NCBI GenBank assembly: GCA_021811235.1
Contig: JAJZPG010000001.1
Span: 124,001 to 188,000 of the forward strand
DNA from: Pseudomonadota bacterium
GTDB lineage: Bacteria > Pseudomonadota > Gammaproteobacteria > Burkholderiales > Thiobacillaceae
Direction of reading: 5' to 3'
Length of the DNA: 64,000 nucleotides
Of this stretch, positions 35,573 to 43,552 are shown piece after piece. Position 1 is the first letter of the stretch. Each line of letters starts with the position of its first letter. Under the pieces are notes generated by a model, which saw nothing but the letters and a program-made list of their open reading frames with translations, was not told the DNA's origin and made no database searches. The position numbers were made by a program, and so were the translations under genes.

Positions 35573-37516
35573 TCAGGGCCGGGTTTTGTAGAACGTCAGC
35601 GGCGTTGTGCCGGCCTTGGCCACGGCGGGTTTCAGTTTCCCCACCACGTGCATCTCGCAGCGCTTGCAGTCGAAGCGCAGGGTGAGTTTTTCGCTGCCGT
35701 TGACGAGCGTCAGCGGCGCGGCGCGCACCGTGCCCTGCACACCGGTGACGCCCTTGGCCTGCTTGGGGCACAGGCTCAACGAAAAACGCACGCAGTGCTT
35801 GGTGATCATCAGCGAGACCTCGCCGGTTTCCTCGTGGCTTTCGTAGGCTGCGGCGACGACACGAACGCCGTGCCTGGCATAGAAGTCGCGCGCCTTGTGG
35901 TTGTAGACGTTGGCGAGATAGCTGAGCGTGTCTTCGGGATAGATCGCCGGCGGCTCCGCCGGCTGGGCACGTTGCGGGCGCCGATACGCTTCTGTGCGCA
36001 CGGCTTCCAGCGCGGCGACGGTATCGCGGCGCAGCGCATTGACGAAGGATGCCGGCACGAACCAGGGTTGCGACAGTTCCAGCGCCATCCCCCTGGCTGC
36101 AAACGGCGTGGTGCCGAGCTTGCCGAGATGCTCGCGCAAGGTGGCCTCGGCCCTGGCGGCGTCTTTCGCCGCTTCTTTCGCGTGCGCCGCTTCCACCGTG
36201 GCGCTGTGGCCATCCTCGTCGGTCAGCGTCAGCGCAAATCCTTCTGTCGTTTCGTCCAGCCGCAGCCACACGCCGATACGGCGTTCGCTGGATGCCTTGT
36301 CGAGCAGGCGGGTCCAGCTCATGTCCCGATTCCGGTTCACCAGCGTGCCGGCGCGCAGATCCTTGAAACTCGCCATCGGATCCTTCGGGAATACCCGCCA
36401 CACGCCCTCGCCCAGCTTCTCGGCGCGGTTGATGGCGAGGCCGGCGAGCTCCTTCTGCAGCGTGTAGTAGCAGAGGCCGTCGCCGTTGTTGAGCACGATA
36501 TCCGCATCGGTTTCCAGCTCCACCCATTTGTCGCCAAGTTTCAACACATGCCCGATGGGCAGGCCGGGATTCTTCGGCGTGTCGAACGCGCCGATGTCGT
36601 CCTTGCGGCCGCCGACGAAATAGTCGGTGAATTCGCGGTTGAAGTTCTGATTGGGGTCGGGCGTGAAGGCAAAGCTCGTGCGGCCGGAGGATGCGCGCGC
36701 GAACTCGGGGCGGCGCTCGATGAGTTCGTCGAGCAAGGTGCGGTAATGGGCGGTGATGTTCTTCACGTAGCCCATGTCCTTGTAGCGCCCCTCGATCTTG
36801 AAGCTGCGGATGCCGGCGTCGACCAGGGCCTCGAGGTTGGCACTCTGGTTGTTGTCCTTCATCGACAGCACGTGCTTGTCGTGCGCGACGATGCGCCCCT
36901 CCATGTCGGTGACCTGGTACGGCAGGCGGCAGGCCTGCGAGCAGTCGCCGCGGTTGGCGCTGCGACCGGTGTGGGCGTGGCTGATGTAGCACTGGCCGCT
37001 GTAGGCGACGCACAACGCGCCGTGGACGAAGAATTCGAGGGTCGTCTCGGGCCGCGTGGCGGGACGGATGGCAGCGATCTCGCCGAGATCGAGCTCGCGC
37101 GCCAGCACGATCTGGGAGAGCCCCACGTCCTGCAGGAAGCGCGCCTTCTCCGGGCTGCGGATGTCGCACTGGGTACTGGCGTGCAGCTGGATCGGCGGCA
37201 GGTCGAGCTCCAGCAGGCCCATGTCCTGGATGATCAGCGCGTCGACGCCGGCATCGTACAGCTGCCAGATCTGGCGGCGCGCCGGTTCGAGTTCGTCGTC
37301 GGCGAGGATGGTGTTGAGGGTGGCGAAGATGCGCGCGTTGTAGCGGTGCGCGTGCTCGGCCAGCCGCGCGATGTCGGCAATCTCGTTGGACGCCGCCGCA
37401 CGCGCGCCGAACGACGGCCCGCCGATATACACCGCATCGGCGCCGTGGTTGACGGCTTCGATGCCGATGTCGGCGTCGCGCGCGGGCGCGAGCAGTTCGA
37501 GTTGATGGGGTTCCAC
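35573..37516 (-). CDS. rlhA: 23S rRNA C2501 5-hydroxycytidine synthase RlhA (peptidase U32 family)
   Basis: Very close to E. coli RlhA (YdcP) along its length as I recall it: GADAVYIGGPSFGARAAASN near the N-terminus, LELDLPPIQLHASTQCDIRS, FFVHGALCVAYSGQCYISHA, RSANRGDCSQACRLPY, and a C-terminal MITKHCVRFSLSLCPKQAKG. The cysteines in GALCVAYSGQC and GDCSQAC are those expected to hold an iron-sulfur cluster in U32 hydroxylases. RlhA hydroxylates C2501 of 23S rRNA using prephenate-derived chemistry and iron. GTG 37516 aligns best with the E. coli start; TTG 37534 is the alternative. Monocistronic. Confidence 0.9.
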   Translation of the reverse strand: MEPHQLELLAPARDADIGIEAVNHGADAVYIGGPSFGARAAASNEIADIARLAEHAHRYNARIFATLNTILADDELEPARRQIWQLYDAGVDALIIQDMGLLELDLPPIQLHASTQCDIRSPEKARFLQDVGLSQIVLARELDLGEIAAIRPATRPETTLEFFVHGALCVAYSGQCYISHAHTGRSANRGDCSQACRLPYQVTDMEGRIVAHDKHVLSMKDNNQSANLEALVDAGIRSFKIEGRYKDMGYVKNITAHYRTLLDELIERRPEFARASSGRTSFAFTPDPNQNFNREFTDYFVGGRKDDIGAFDTPKNPGLPIGHVLKLGDKWVELETDADIVLNNGDGLCYYTLQKELAGLAINRAEKLGEGVWRVFPKDPMASFKDLRAGTLVNRNRDMSWTRLLDKASSERRIGVWLRLDETTEGFALTLTDEDGHSATVEAAHAKEAAKDAARAEATLREHLGKLGTTPFAARGMALELSQPWFVPASFVNALRRDTVAALEAVRTEAYRRPQRAQPAEPPAIYPEDTLSYLANVYNHKARDFYARHGVRVVAAAYESHEETGEVSLMITKHCVRFSLSLCPKQAKGVTGVQGTVRAAPLTLVNGSEKLTLRFDCKRCEMHVVGKLKPAVAKAGTTPLTFYKTRP

Positions 37517-37552
37517 AGGCGTTCCGACCAGCAAAACGCCATTTTATCCTGT

Positions 37553-38155
37553 TTACTTCGCGGGATCGCGGCTCGCCATGTGCAGATACGGGGTTTCCTT
37601 GACGGCCCTGAAGGCGAGGTTCAGCGTGATCTCGTTGCTGACGAGGAAGGCGTACTTGCCCATGTTGAAATCGGAACGCCTGACCGTGATGGTCGCCGTG
37701 GCGCCACAGGCATCCACCTTGTAAGCGGGATCCTGCGTGCACTGGAAATGGCTGATGGCCAGCGTCACCGGACGGGTCACGCCCTTGATCGTGAGATGGC
37801 CAGACAGGCTCGACTGCGCGCCGTCGAGCGTCATCCGGGTGGATTTGAAGGTGATCGCCGGATGCCTGGCCGTGTCGAAGAAATCCGCATCCTGGATCTT
37901 TTCGTTCAATGCAGACTGACCGGTATTCACCGAGGTGGCATCGATGGTCACCTCGGCCGACCCCGTTCCGGCGGCGAGATCGAGCACCATCCTGCCGCTG
38001 ATCTTGTCGAAACGATGCGTCAGGCTGGATACGCCGAGGCTACGGTAGCTGAATTGGGACGAGGTCTGGCTGGCGTCGATGACGTAGGTTTCGGGCGCCG
38101 CCTGGACAGTGGCGGCACAGGCAGCCAGCACGGCTGACGTGGCGAGACGTTTCAT
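37553..38155 (-). CDS. YceI family periplasmic protein (200 aa)
   Basis: Signal peptide (KRLATSAVLAACAATVQAAP) followed by the YceI lipocalin-like beta barrel: TYVIDASQTSSQFSYRSLGV, FDTARHPAITFKST, GHLTIKGVTRPVTL. These proteins bind long isoprenoid lipids in the periplasm. It is one of three YceI genes in 2 kb and close to the next one (shared HLTIKGVTRPVTL, SHFQC versus THFKC, and VNTG). Both have two cysteines in the same places (FQC ... DACGA), which could form a disulfide. Confidence 0.9.
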   Translation of the reverse strand: MKRLATSAVLAACAATVQAAPETYVIDASQTSSQFSYRSLGVSSLTHRFDKISGRMVLDLAAGTGSAEVTIDATSVNTGQSALNEKIQDADFFDTARHPAITFKSTRMTLDGAQSSLSGHLTIKGVTRPVTLAISHFQCTQDPAYKVDACGATATITVRRSDFNMGKYAFLVSNEITLNLAFRAVKETPYLHMASRDPAK

Positions 38156-38473
38156 GTGAGCTCCTTGTGCTAATGAACACCCGGATACTTCCGCTGGCGG
38201 CATGCGGCCAGCCCTCTCCCGGCCGTTACGCCTACCGGGGGGGGTGTTCCTCACCTGCAACCGGCGTGCCACGCCGGCGTGCCGCAAGATCTCACAAGAA
38301 AATTCAAACGAAACATATGCTTACGCAACCCCATCAAGCCAAACCCAGCCTGAAACAGACAAAACCCGACGGAAAACCAACGGCTTGCGGGGATTTCCAG
38401 GCAGCGATTCCCGCCCGGCACGACAGGTAAAACAGCCGTCCCGGAGGGCCGAGCCGACTGTTGCGCGGCCGGC
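38156..38473. other. 318-base gap between two YceI genes, no gene seen
   Basis: Contains the promoter region of the downstream YceI gene. A compact hairpin CCGGCGT-GCC-ACGCCGG lies at 38261-38277, which could terminate the upstream YceI transcript, though there is no T-run. An A-rich, purine-rich stretch follows at 38286-38385. I see no credible reading frame. Confidence 0.4.
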
Positions 38474-39064
38474 CTACTGAGCGGCCGGCTGCTCCTTGAT
38501 CGCCTCGATCGCCAGCGTCAACGTGACCTCGTCGCTGACGTAGGGGACGTTCTTGCCCATATTGAACGCCGATCGCTTGAGCTTCGTGGTGGCATTCGCA
38601 CCGCAGGCTTCCACCTTCAGCATCGGGTGCGGCTGGCACTTGAAATGGGTGATGGTGAGCGTCACGGGCCGGGTCACGCCCTTGATCGTCAGGTCGCCCG
38701 CCACGCTCACCGGCCGGTCGCCCTTGAACTTCATCGTGCCAGACTTGAATGTGATCGTCGGATGGTTGGCGGTATCGAAGTAATCCGCAGCCTGGATGTG
38801 CTCGTTGAACAAGGCAAAGCCGGTGTTGACCGACGTGGCGTCGATGCTCACGTCGACCGAGCCGGTCTTGGCGGCGCGATCGAGCGTGATCTTGCCGCGG
38901 GTCTTGTCGAACGTGTGGGTCTGGTTGGAGTAGCCCAGATGGTTGTAGGTGAAATGCGGGTAGGTGTGATTGTTGTCGATGACGTAGGTGACCGGCGCAG
39001 CCTGGGCAGCGGCGGCAAGCGCGGCAAGCGCGGCAAGCGCAGTGACGAGGGCAAGACGTTTCAT
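38474..39064 (-). CDS. YceI family periplasmic protein (196 aa)
   Basis: 196 residues: signal peptide (LALVTALAALAALAAAAQAA) and YceI barrel (PVTYVIDNNHTYPHFTYNHL, FDTANHPTITFKSG, DLTIKGVTRPVTLTITHFKC). Evidently a tandem paralogue of the gene at 37553. The His- and Tyr-rich strand NHTYPHFTYNHLGY is typical of the family. Probably binds polyprenyl-type lipids in the periplasm. Confidence 0.9.
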   Translation of the reverse strand: MKRLALVTALAALAALAAAAQAAPVTYVIDNNHTYPHFTYNHLGYSNQTHTFDKTRGKITLDRAAKTGSVDVSIDATSVNTGFALFNEHIQAADYFDTANHPTITFKSGTMKFKGDRPVSVAGDLTIKGVTRPVTLTITHFKCQPHPMLKVEACGANATTKLKRSAFNMGKNVPYVSDEVTLTLAIEAIKEQPAAQ

Positions 39065-39095
39065 GGTTCTCTCCTGAAATGAATGGAACAGCGGG

Positions 39096-39650
39096 TCAGT
39101 TGCCGCTGGCGGCAATGCGGAATGTCACGCGTACTTCGTTGGCAACGGTGGCGACGTCCGCCCACATCCCTTCGCCGATGCCGAAATCGAGGCGCTTGAG
39201 GACAAAACCGCCGTCGAAGCTGGCGGCGTTCTTACCCGGCGTGTAGGTCACCGGCACCACCATCTCGCGGCTGCGGCCCTTGAGCGTGAGCGTGCCGCGC
39301 ATCTCGTAGCGGTTGTTGCCCAGCGCGCGCACCTGCCTGGCGACGAAGATCGCCTTGGGATAGGCGCCGCGGTCGAACCACAACTTGCCGGCCGATTCGT
39401 CGTCGGCCTCGGACGAACCGGCGTCGATGCTGGCGAGGTCGATTTCGATCTTTGCGTGCGCGGCCTCGGGTCTGGCCGGGTCGAACGCCATGTCGGTTGA
39501 GAAGCGCTTGAAACCGCCCTTCACAGGCACGCCCATCTGGCGGAATTCGAAGTGGATCGTGCTCTGCTTCGGCAGTACCGTGCGGTATTCCACTGCGTGC
39601 GCTGCCGGCGTGGCCAGCACCGCCAACAGGGTCAATATCATTGCTTTCAT
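39096..39650 (-). CDS. YceI family protein, operon partner of cytochrome b561 (184 aa)
   Basis: 184 residues with signal peptide (ILTLLAVLATPAAHAVEY) and a more divergent YceI barrel: STIHFEFRQMGVPVKGGFKR, KIEIDLASIDAGSSEADDES, GTLTLKGRSREMVVPVTY. Its ATG overlaps the cytochrome b561 stop by 4 bases, the same pairing as yceJ-yceI in E. coli. It lacks the cysteines of the other two copies. The three-gene order marR-cytb561-yceI suggests control by the MarR protein. Confidence 0.88.
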   Translation of the reverse strand: MKAMILTLLAVLATPAAHAVEYRTVLPKQSTIHFEFRQMGVPVKGGFKRFSTDMAFDPARPEAAHAKIEIDLASIDAGSSEADDESAGKLWFDRGAYPKAIFVARQVRALGNNRYEMRGTLTLKGRSREMVVPVTYTPGKNAASFDGGFVLKRLDFGIGEGMWADVATVANEVRVTFRIAASGN

Positions 39651-40195
39651 GTGCGCCCCTTTCTGCCCCAGCCCATGCGCTGCAGGAACGGCTGGCGTTC
39701 GATGAAGTGGTGTTGCAGTGCCGCGCCCACGTGCAGGATGACCAGGGCCAACAGGGTGAAGTTCAGCGCCTTGTGCACCCCGGCGAGCCATTCCCCCAGA
39801 TCGCGGTCCTTGCCGACCAGATCGGGCAGCGGCAGCACGCCGAACCACACGGTCTGGAAACCCTTGGCCGAACTCATCAGCCAGCCGGATAGCGGGATCG
39901 CGATCATCAGCAGATACAGCAGGCCGTGCACGATGGCGCTGGCATGGCGTTGCCAGGCCGCCATACCCGCAGGCAGCGCAGGCGGCGTGTGCGTCATCCT
40001 CCAGCCCAGGCGAAGGGCGGCCAGCACCAGCACGGTGATGCCGATCCACTTGTGGTAGCTGTAGAGCTTCAGCTTGTCGGGCGACAGCGGCAGCTCGTGC
40101 ATGTACACCCCGAGCGGAAACGCCGCGAAGATCAGCAGCGCCACCAGCCAGTGCAGCACGACGGCGGGGGTCGAGTAGCGCGTCACGGCGTTCAT
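39647..40195 (-). CDS. Cytochrome b561 family protein (182 aa)
   Basis: Four membrane helices with the haem-ligand histidines expected for bacterial b561: VVLHWLVALLIFAAF, YHKWIGITVLVLAALRLGW, AIVHGLLYLLMIAIPLSGW and VHKALNFTLLALVILHVGA. It probably moves electrons from ubiquinol to superoxide or to a periplasmic partner. It overlaps both neighbours by 4 bases (marR upstream, YceI downstream), so the three are co-translated. Confidence 0.9.
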   Translation of the reverse strand: MNAVTRYSTPAVVLHWLVALLIFAAFPLGVYMHELPLSPDKLKLYSYHKWIGITVLVLAALRLGWRMTHTPPALPAGMAAWQRHASAIVHGLLYLLMIAIPLSGWLMSSAKGFQTVWFGVLPLPDLVGKDRDLGEWLAGVHKALNFTLLALVILHVGAALQHHFIERQPFLQRMGWGRKGRT

Positions 40196-40632
40196 GCCCG
40201 CCCCTTTCTGAAAACCTGTTCCAGCGCGCGCAGGGCGGCCTGCCAGCGCTTGTGCTCAGCGGGGCTCGCACCGGAAAAACGCGCTGCCATATGCGCCATG
40301 TGCGCAGGGAACACCTGGGAGAACAAGGCCTCCCCGGCTTTCGTCAGGCGCACGATCTGGCAGCGGCGGTCGCTGTCGTGCGCCACGCGTTCGACCCAGC
40401 CCCGATCGGCAAGGCGGTCGACCACGCCGGTGAGCGTACCCTTGGTGATGAGGGTTTTTTCCCCGAGTTCGGTGGCAGTCATGCCCGGGGTGTTGCCGAG
40501 CGTGGCGATGATGTCGAACTGCGGCGGCGTCAGCCCCAGCGCGCGAACGTGCGCGGCGGAATAGGCCTCGAACGCCTGGTAGCACTGCACCAGGGCCTGG
40601 ACGGTCGGCAGAAATTCGGCGGATGGGTTCAT
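40192..40632 (-). CDS. MarR family transcriptional regulator (146 aa)
   Basis: Winged-helix MarR fold: LTPPQFDIIATLGNTPGMTA, ELGEKTLITKGTLTGVVDRL, wing ERVAHDSDRRCQIVRLT. ATG 40632 is chosen because an earlier in-frame start (40656) lies inside a palindromic operator. It heads the marR-cytb561-yceI operon and probably represses it through the two GTTC-N6-GAAC boxes just upstream. One cysteine (RRCQIV) lies in the wing and another follows VQ in QALVQCYQ; oxidation sensing is possible but not shown. Confidence 0.9.
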   Translation of the reverse strand: MNPSAEFLPTVQALVQCYQAFEAYSAAHVRALGLTPPQFDIIATLGNTPGMTATELGEKTLITKGTLTGVVDRLADRGWVERVAHDSDRRCQIVRLTKAGEALFSQVFPAHMAHMAARFSGASPAEHKRWQAALRALEQVFRKGRA

Positions 40633-40646
40633 GCTGTTCGATATTT

Positions 40647-40681
40647 GTTCCAACACGAACCAAATTAGTTCTTGTTAGAAC
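40647..40681. promoter_or_regulatory. Double operator GTTC-N6-GAAC upstream of marR
   Basis: Two identical-format palindromes, GTTCCAACACGAAC (40647-40660) and GTTCTTGTTAGAAC (40668-40681), lie exactly 21 bp apart (two helical turns), 15-49 bases upstream of the marR start. This is the expected layout of an autoregulated MarR operator bound by two dimers on one face of the helix. Confidence 0.7.
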
Positions 40682-41084
40682 AAAAGTCAAGACCGGCCCG
40701 GCGCAGGCTGGAAGCTGGGTTTGCATTCGAACCGGGATTGCGTTCCTTTCCGAACGCCATGCCACCCTAGCGCGCCTGCTCACGCCGCACTACGGCACAC
40801 GCTTGCCGGCCTGCGCGTGCGAGATGGGCTTCCACCCCCACCGTCGTGGCGCAATGCCCGGATAGCGGATTCGCACGGTTCTCTCCCGCGAGGCGTTAGG
40901 CCAGACTGCGCGCCAACCGAGCAACCAGATGGGACATCGGTGTCGGGCGCGAGGCAGCACACGGCGTCTTGCACGCGCTGGAATGGGGCCGTCGGACCGT
41001 GGAGAGGGGATGCGGACACTGTCCGCTGCAAGGTGGCGATAAGCGCTGCGTATCGTCCCGATCCGAATCAGCGCCCGGCTTGAA
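40682..41084. other. 403-base region between marR operator and moaE end, no gene supported
   Basis: Short frames exist on both strands but none has a ribosome site, family signature or sensible composition. The sequence is rich in CG steps and Arg-type codons, typical of chance frames in GC-rich DNA. A short dyad, GCGATAAGCGCTGCGTATCG, lies at 41036-41055, about 30 bases past the end of moaE, and may be its terminator. Confidence 0.4.
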
Positions 41085-41540
41085 TCAAGGCTGGTCCCAG
41101 CGTGCCGCCGCCGCATCGTCGCTGGCGCGCGCTTCGACCCAGCGCTCGCCTTGCGGCGTTTCTTCCTTCTTCCAGAACGGCGCCTGCGTCTTCAGGTAAT
41201 CCATGATGAATTCGCAAGCGGCAAAGGCTTCGCCGCGGTGCTGGCTGGCCACCGCCACCAGCACGATGGGGTCGCCCGGCAGCAGGCGGCCGACACGGTG
41301 GATCACGGTGACGTCGAGCAGGGTCCAGCGCCCACACGCCTCGGCGACCAGCGCGGCGAGTGCCTTCTCGGTCATGCCGGGGTAATGCTCCAGCGTCATC
41401 GCCTGCACGCCACTGCCTTCGTTCATGTCGCGCGCGAGGCCGACGAAGCTGGCGATGGCGCCGACGTCCGTGCGGCCCTGGCGCAGGGCGTCGACCTCGG
41501 CACCGAGATCGAAGGCTTCGCTCTGGACCAGGATCTTCAT
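41085..41540 (-). CDS. moaE: Molybdopterin synthase catalytic subunit MoaE
   Basis: 151 residues with the MoaE core: GAIASFVGLARDMNEG, LEHYPGMTEKAL, VIHRVGRLLPGDPIVLVAVA, SQHRGEAFAACEFIMDYLK and the catalytic lysine segment APFWKKEET. Together with MoaD it inserts two sulfurs into precursor Z to give molybdopterin. Last gene of mobB-moeA-moaD-moaE, 23 bases after moaD. Confidence 0.95.
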   Translation of the reverse strand: MKILVQSEAFDLGAEVDALRQGRTDVGAIASFVGLARDMNEGSGVQAMTLEHYPGMTEKALAALVAEACGRWTLLDVTVIHRVGRLLPGDPIVLVAVASQHRGEAFAACEFIMDYLKTQAPFWKKEETPQGERWVEARASDDAAAARWDQP

Positions 41541-41563
41541 CGTGAAATGCGCGTTAACACGCC

Positions 41564-41815
41564 CTACCCCCCGGTCACCGGCGGAAAGATCGCGACTTCG
41601 GCGCCATCGGTCAGGCGCGCGTCGAGCGCGACAATGTCCTGGTTGACCGCCACCCGGAACGCCCGGCCCGCTGCCAGCTCCTCAGTCCACGCACCGCCGC
41701 GCGCCTGCAGCTGCGCGACCAGGTCGGCTGCCGTCGTGCCGGCGAAATCCAGGCTTTCCTCGGCCACGCCGAGGCGTTCGCGCAGGCGGGCGAAATAGAG
41801 AACGCGCAGCTTCAT
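41564..41815 (-). CDS. moaD: Molybdopterin synthase sulfur carrier subunit MoaD
   Basis: 83 residues, a ubiquitin-like fold starting MKLRVLYFARLRERLG and ending VAIFPPVTGG with the C-terminal Gly-Gly that is adenylated and thiocarboxylated. ATG 41815 overlaps the moeA stop by 4 bases. It supplies sulfur to MoaE. Confidence 0.95.
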   Translation of the reverse strand: MKLRVLYFARLRERLGVAEESLDFAGTTAADLVAQLQARGGAWTEELAAGRAFRVAVNQDIVALDARLTDGAEVAIFPPVTGG

Positions 41816-43005
41816 GCCAAAAGCTCCGAGAAGGGAATGAAGCGTACCCAGTCGCCCGGTTGCACGGTCTGGCCGATTTCGACGTCGACCAAGCCGTCAG
41901 CCCAGGCGCAGGAAGTCAGCACGCCCGAGCTCTGGTTGGAAAAGAGCGCCAGCTTGCCATTGGGCTGCAGGCGCGCACGCAGGAATTCGCGCCGCGCGCC
42001 CGGTTTCTTCCAGGCGAAATTCGCCTGCATCGCGAACGCGCGGTACAGCACGTCGGTCGCGCCCATGCGCTTCAGCAGGAAGGGCCGCACGAAGAGGCAG
42101 AAGGTGACGAAGGCCGACACCGGGTTGCCCGGCAGGCCGATGAAATCGGCCTCGCCCACGCGCCCATAGACGAGCGGCTTGCCGGGCTTCATCGCGACCT
42201 TCCACATCTCGACGCGGCCGAGTTTTTCGACCGCCGCTTTCACGTAGTCGGCCTCGCCGACCGACACGCCGCCGCTGGTGACGACCACGTCGGCTTCGCG
42301 CGCGGCCTGCGCCAGCGCGGCCTCGGTCGCTTCCAGCGTGTCGGGCACGATGCCGAGGTCGAGCAGCTCGCAGCCGAGGCCGTTCACCAGCCCGGTCAGC
42401 GTATAGCGGTTGGAATTGTAGATCTGGCCGGGCTGCAAGGGCGTGCCCGGGGAAACCAGTTCGTCGCCGGTGAAGAAGCACGCCACCTTGAGCTTCCTGT
42501 ACACCGGCAGTTCGGCCAAGCCGACCGAGGCGAGGAGGCCCATTTCGGCGGCACCGATTCGGGTGCCTGCGGCGAGCACCTGCGCGCCGGCCTGGATGTC
42601 CTCGCCGGCACGGCGGATGTTTTCGCCCGGACGCGGCAGCGCATGGACGACGACCTCGTCGCCTTCGGTGCCGCAGTATTCCTGCATCAGCACGGCGTCG
42701 GCACCGGGCGGCACCGGCGCGCCGGTGAAGATGCGCGCGGCGGTTCCAGGCTGCAGGGGCGTGCCGACCGCGCCGGCGAGGATGCGCTGCGATACCGGCA
42801 GGCGCACGCCGGCCACCGTCACGTCGGCGACGCGCACGGCGTAGCCGTCCATCGCGCTGTTGTCCGCCGGCGGCACGGTGATCGCGGAGATCTGCGGCGC
42901 GGCGAGCACGCGGCCGAGTGCATCGGTCACGGACACGGATTCGCGTGCGGTCACGCCGCGAGCGCGTTCGAGCAGGGCATCAAGCAGTTGGTCGGCTGAG
43001 AGCAT
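41812..43005 (-). CDS. moeA: Molybdopterin molybdenumtransferase MoeA
   Basis: 397 residues from ATG 43005. Signatures: PPADNSAMDGYAVRV, ARIFTGAPVPPGADAVLMQE, ACFFTGDELVSPG, NSNRYTLTGL, VVVTSGGVSVGEADYVK, GLPGNPVSAFVTF. It inserts molybdate into adenylated molybdopterin. It overlaps the end of mobB by 26 bases and moaD by 4, so the operon is compact. The MPT adenylyltransferase (MogA/MoaB) and MoaC are not in this window. Confidence 0.95.
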   Translation of the reverse strand: MLSADQLLDALLERARGVTARESVSVTDALGRVLAAPQISAITVPPADNSAMDGYAVRVADVTVAGVRLPVSQRILAGAVGTPLQPGTAARIFTGAPVPPGADAVLMQEYCGTEGDEVVVHALPRPGENIRRAGEDIQAGAQVLAAGTRIGAAEMGLLASVGLAELPVYRKLKVACFFTGDELVSPGTPLQPGQIYNSNRYTLTGLVNGLGCELLDLGIVPDTLEATEAALAQAAREADVVVTSGGVSVGEADYVKAAVEKLGRVEMWKVAMKPGKPLVYGRVGEADFIGLPGNPVSAFVTFCLFVRPFLLKRMGATDVLYRAFAMQANFAWKKPGARREFLRARLQPNGKLALFSNQSSGVLTSCAWADGLVDVEIGQTVQPGDWVRFIPFSELLA

Positions 43006-43480
43006 GGTCGAGGATGAAATCGGTAAGTTGGGAAACGGCATCGAGGTCGATATGGGGAAAACCCTGGGGCGGATCGACGTCGGACGCCACTGCCAGAATA
43101 GTCGGGTCGTCCGGAAACAGCCAGGGCTTGGCGGTCTCGGCCCGGTGCACTTCCAGCTTGGGAATCGCCTCGCGCTTGTAGCCTTCGACCAGCACCAGGT
43201 CGCACGCCGGCAGCTTGCCCAGCAATTCATCGAGCGTGGGCGGCGTGTTGCGGTGCTCGGTCAGCACCGCGGTGCGGTGGTCGGACGCCAGCAGGACCGC
43301 CGCCGCCCCAGCCTCGCGCGCGCGCCAGCTGTCCTTGCCGGGACGGTCGATGTCGAAGTCGTGGTGGGTATGCTTGATCACCGCCACGGTCAGGCCGCGT
43401 GCGCGCAATTGCGGCAGCGCGCGCTCGATCAGCGTCGTCTTGCCGCTGCCGCTGTAGCCTGCAATCCCGAACACCTTCAT
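42980..43480 (-). CDS. mobB: Molybdopterin-guanine dinucleotide biosynthesis protein MobB
   Basis: 166 residues with P-loop GIAGYSGSGKTTLIE at the N-terminus, VAVIKHTHHDFDIDRPGKDS and DLVLVEGYKREAIPKLEVHR, the standard MobB motifs. It binds GTP and assists MobA in making MGD. First gene of the minus-strand Moco operon; its promoter shares a palindrome with the divergent moaA gene. Confidence 0.93.
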   Translation of the reverse strand: MKVFGIAGYSGSGKTTLIERALPQLRARGLTVAVIKHTHHDFDIDRPGKDSWRAREAGAAAVLLASDHRTAVLTEHRNTPPTLDELLGKLPACDLVLVEGYKREAIPKLEVHRAETAKPWLFPDDPTILAVASDVDPPQGFPHIDLDAVSQLTDFILDHALSRPTA

Positions 43481-43506
43481 GTTTGCATTGCCAGTTCGAC
43501 CGGATG

Positions 43507-43532
43507 GGGTTATATTTTTTCATATATAACCC
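43507..43532. promoter_or_regulatory. ModE-box-like palindrome in the mobB-moaA promoter region
   Basis: GGGTTATAT (43507-43515) and ATATAACCC (43524-43532) form a perfect 9-bp inverted repeat with an 8-base spacer. E. coli ModE operators, as I recall them, have GTTATAT-N8-ACATAAC, the same arms and spacing. It lies 21 bases before the moaA ATG and 26 bases from the mobB ATG, so it can control both operons. A ModE-type DNA-binding protein is encoded at 31026-31376. Confidence 0.72.
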
Positions 43533-43552
43533 GTTCCTGCCAAGCACCCACC

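Noticed and set aside
35252..38137. 961-codon plus-strand frame across rlhA and YceI
   Set aside because: Starts inside the DUF599 gene in another frame and runs antisense to rlhA; no protein signatures.
40720..41116. Frames of about 80-120 codons between marR and moaE
   Set aside because: Arg/Pro-rich composition, no ribosome sites, partly overlapping moaE; no support.
43481..43552. Moco riboswitch upstream of moaA
   Set aside because: Only 72 bases lie between mobB and moaA, too short for the motif; the space is explained by the ModE-type palindrome.
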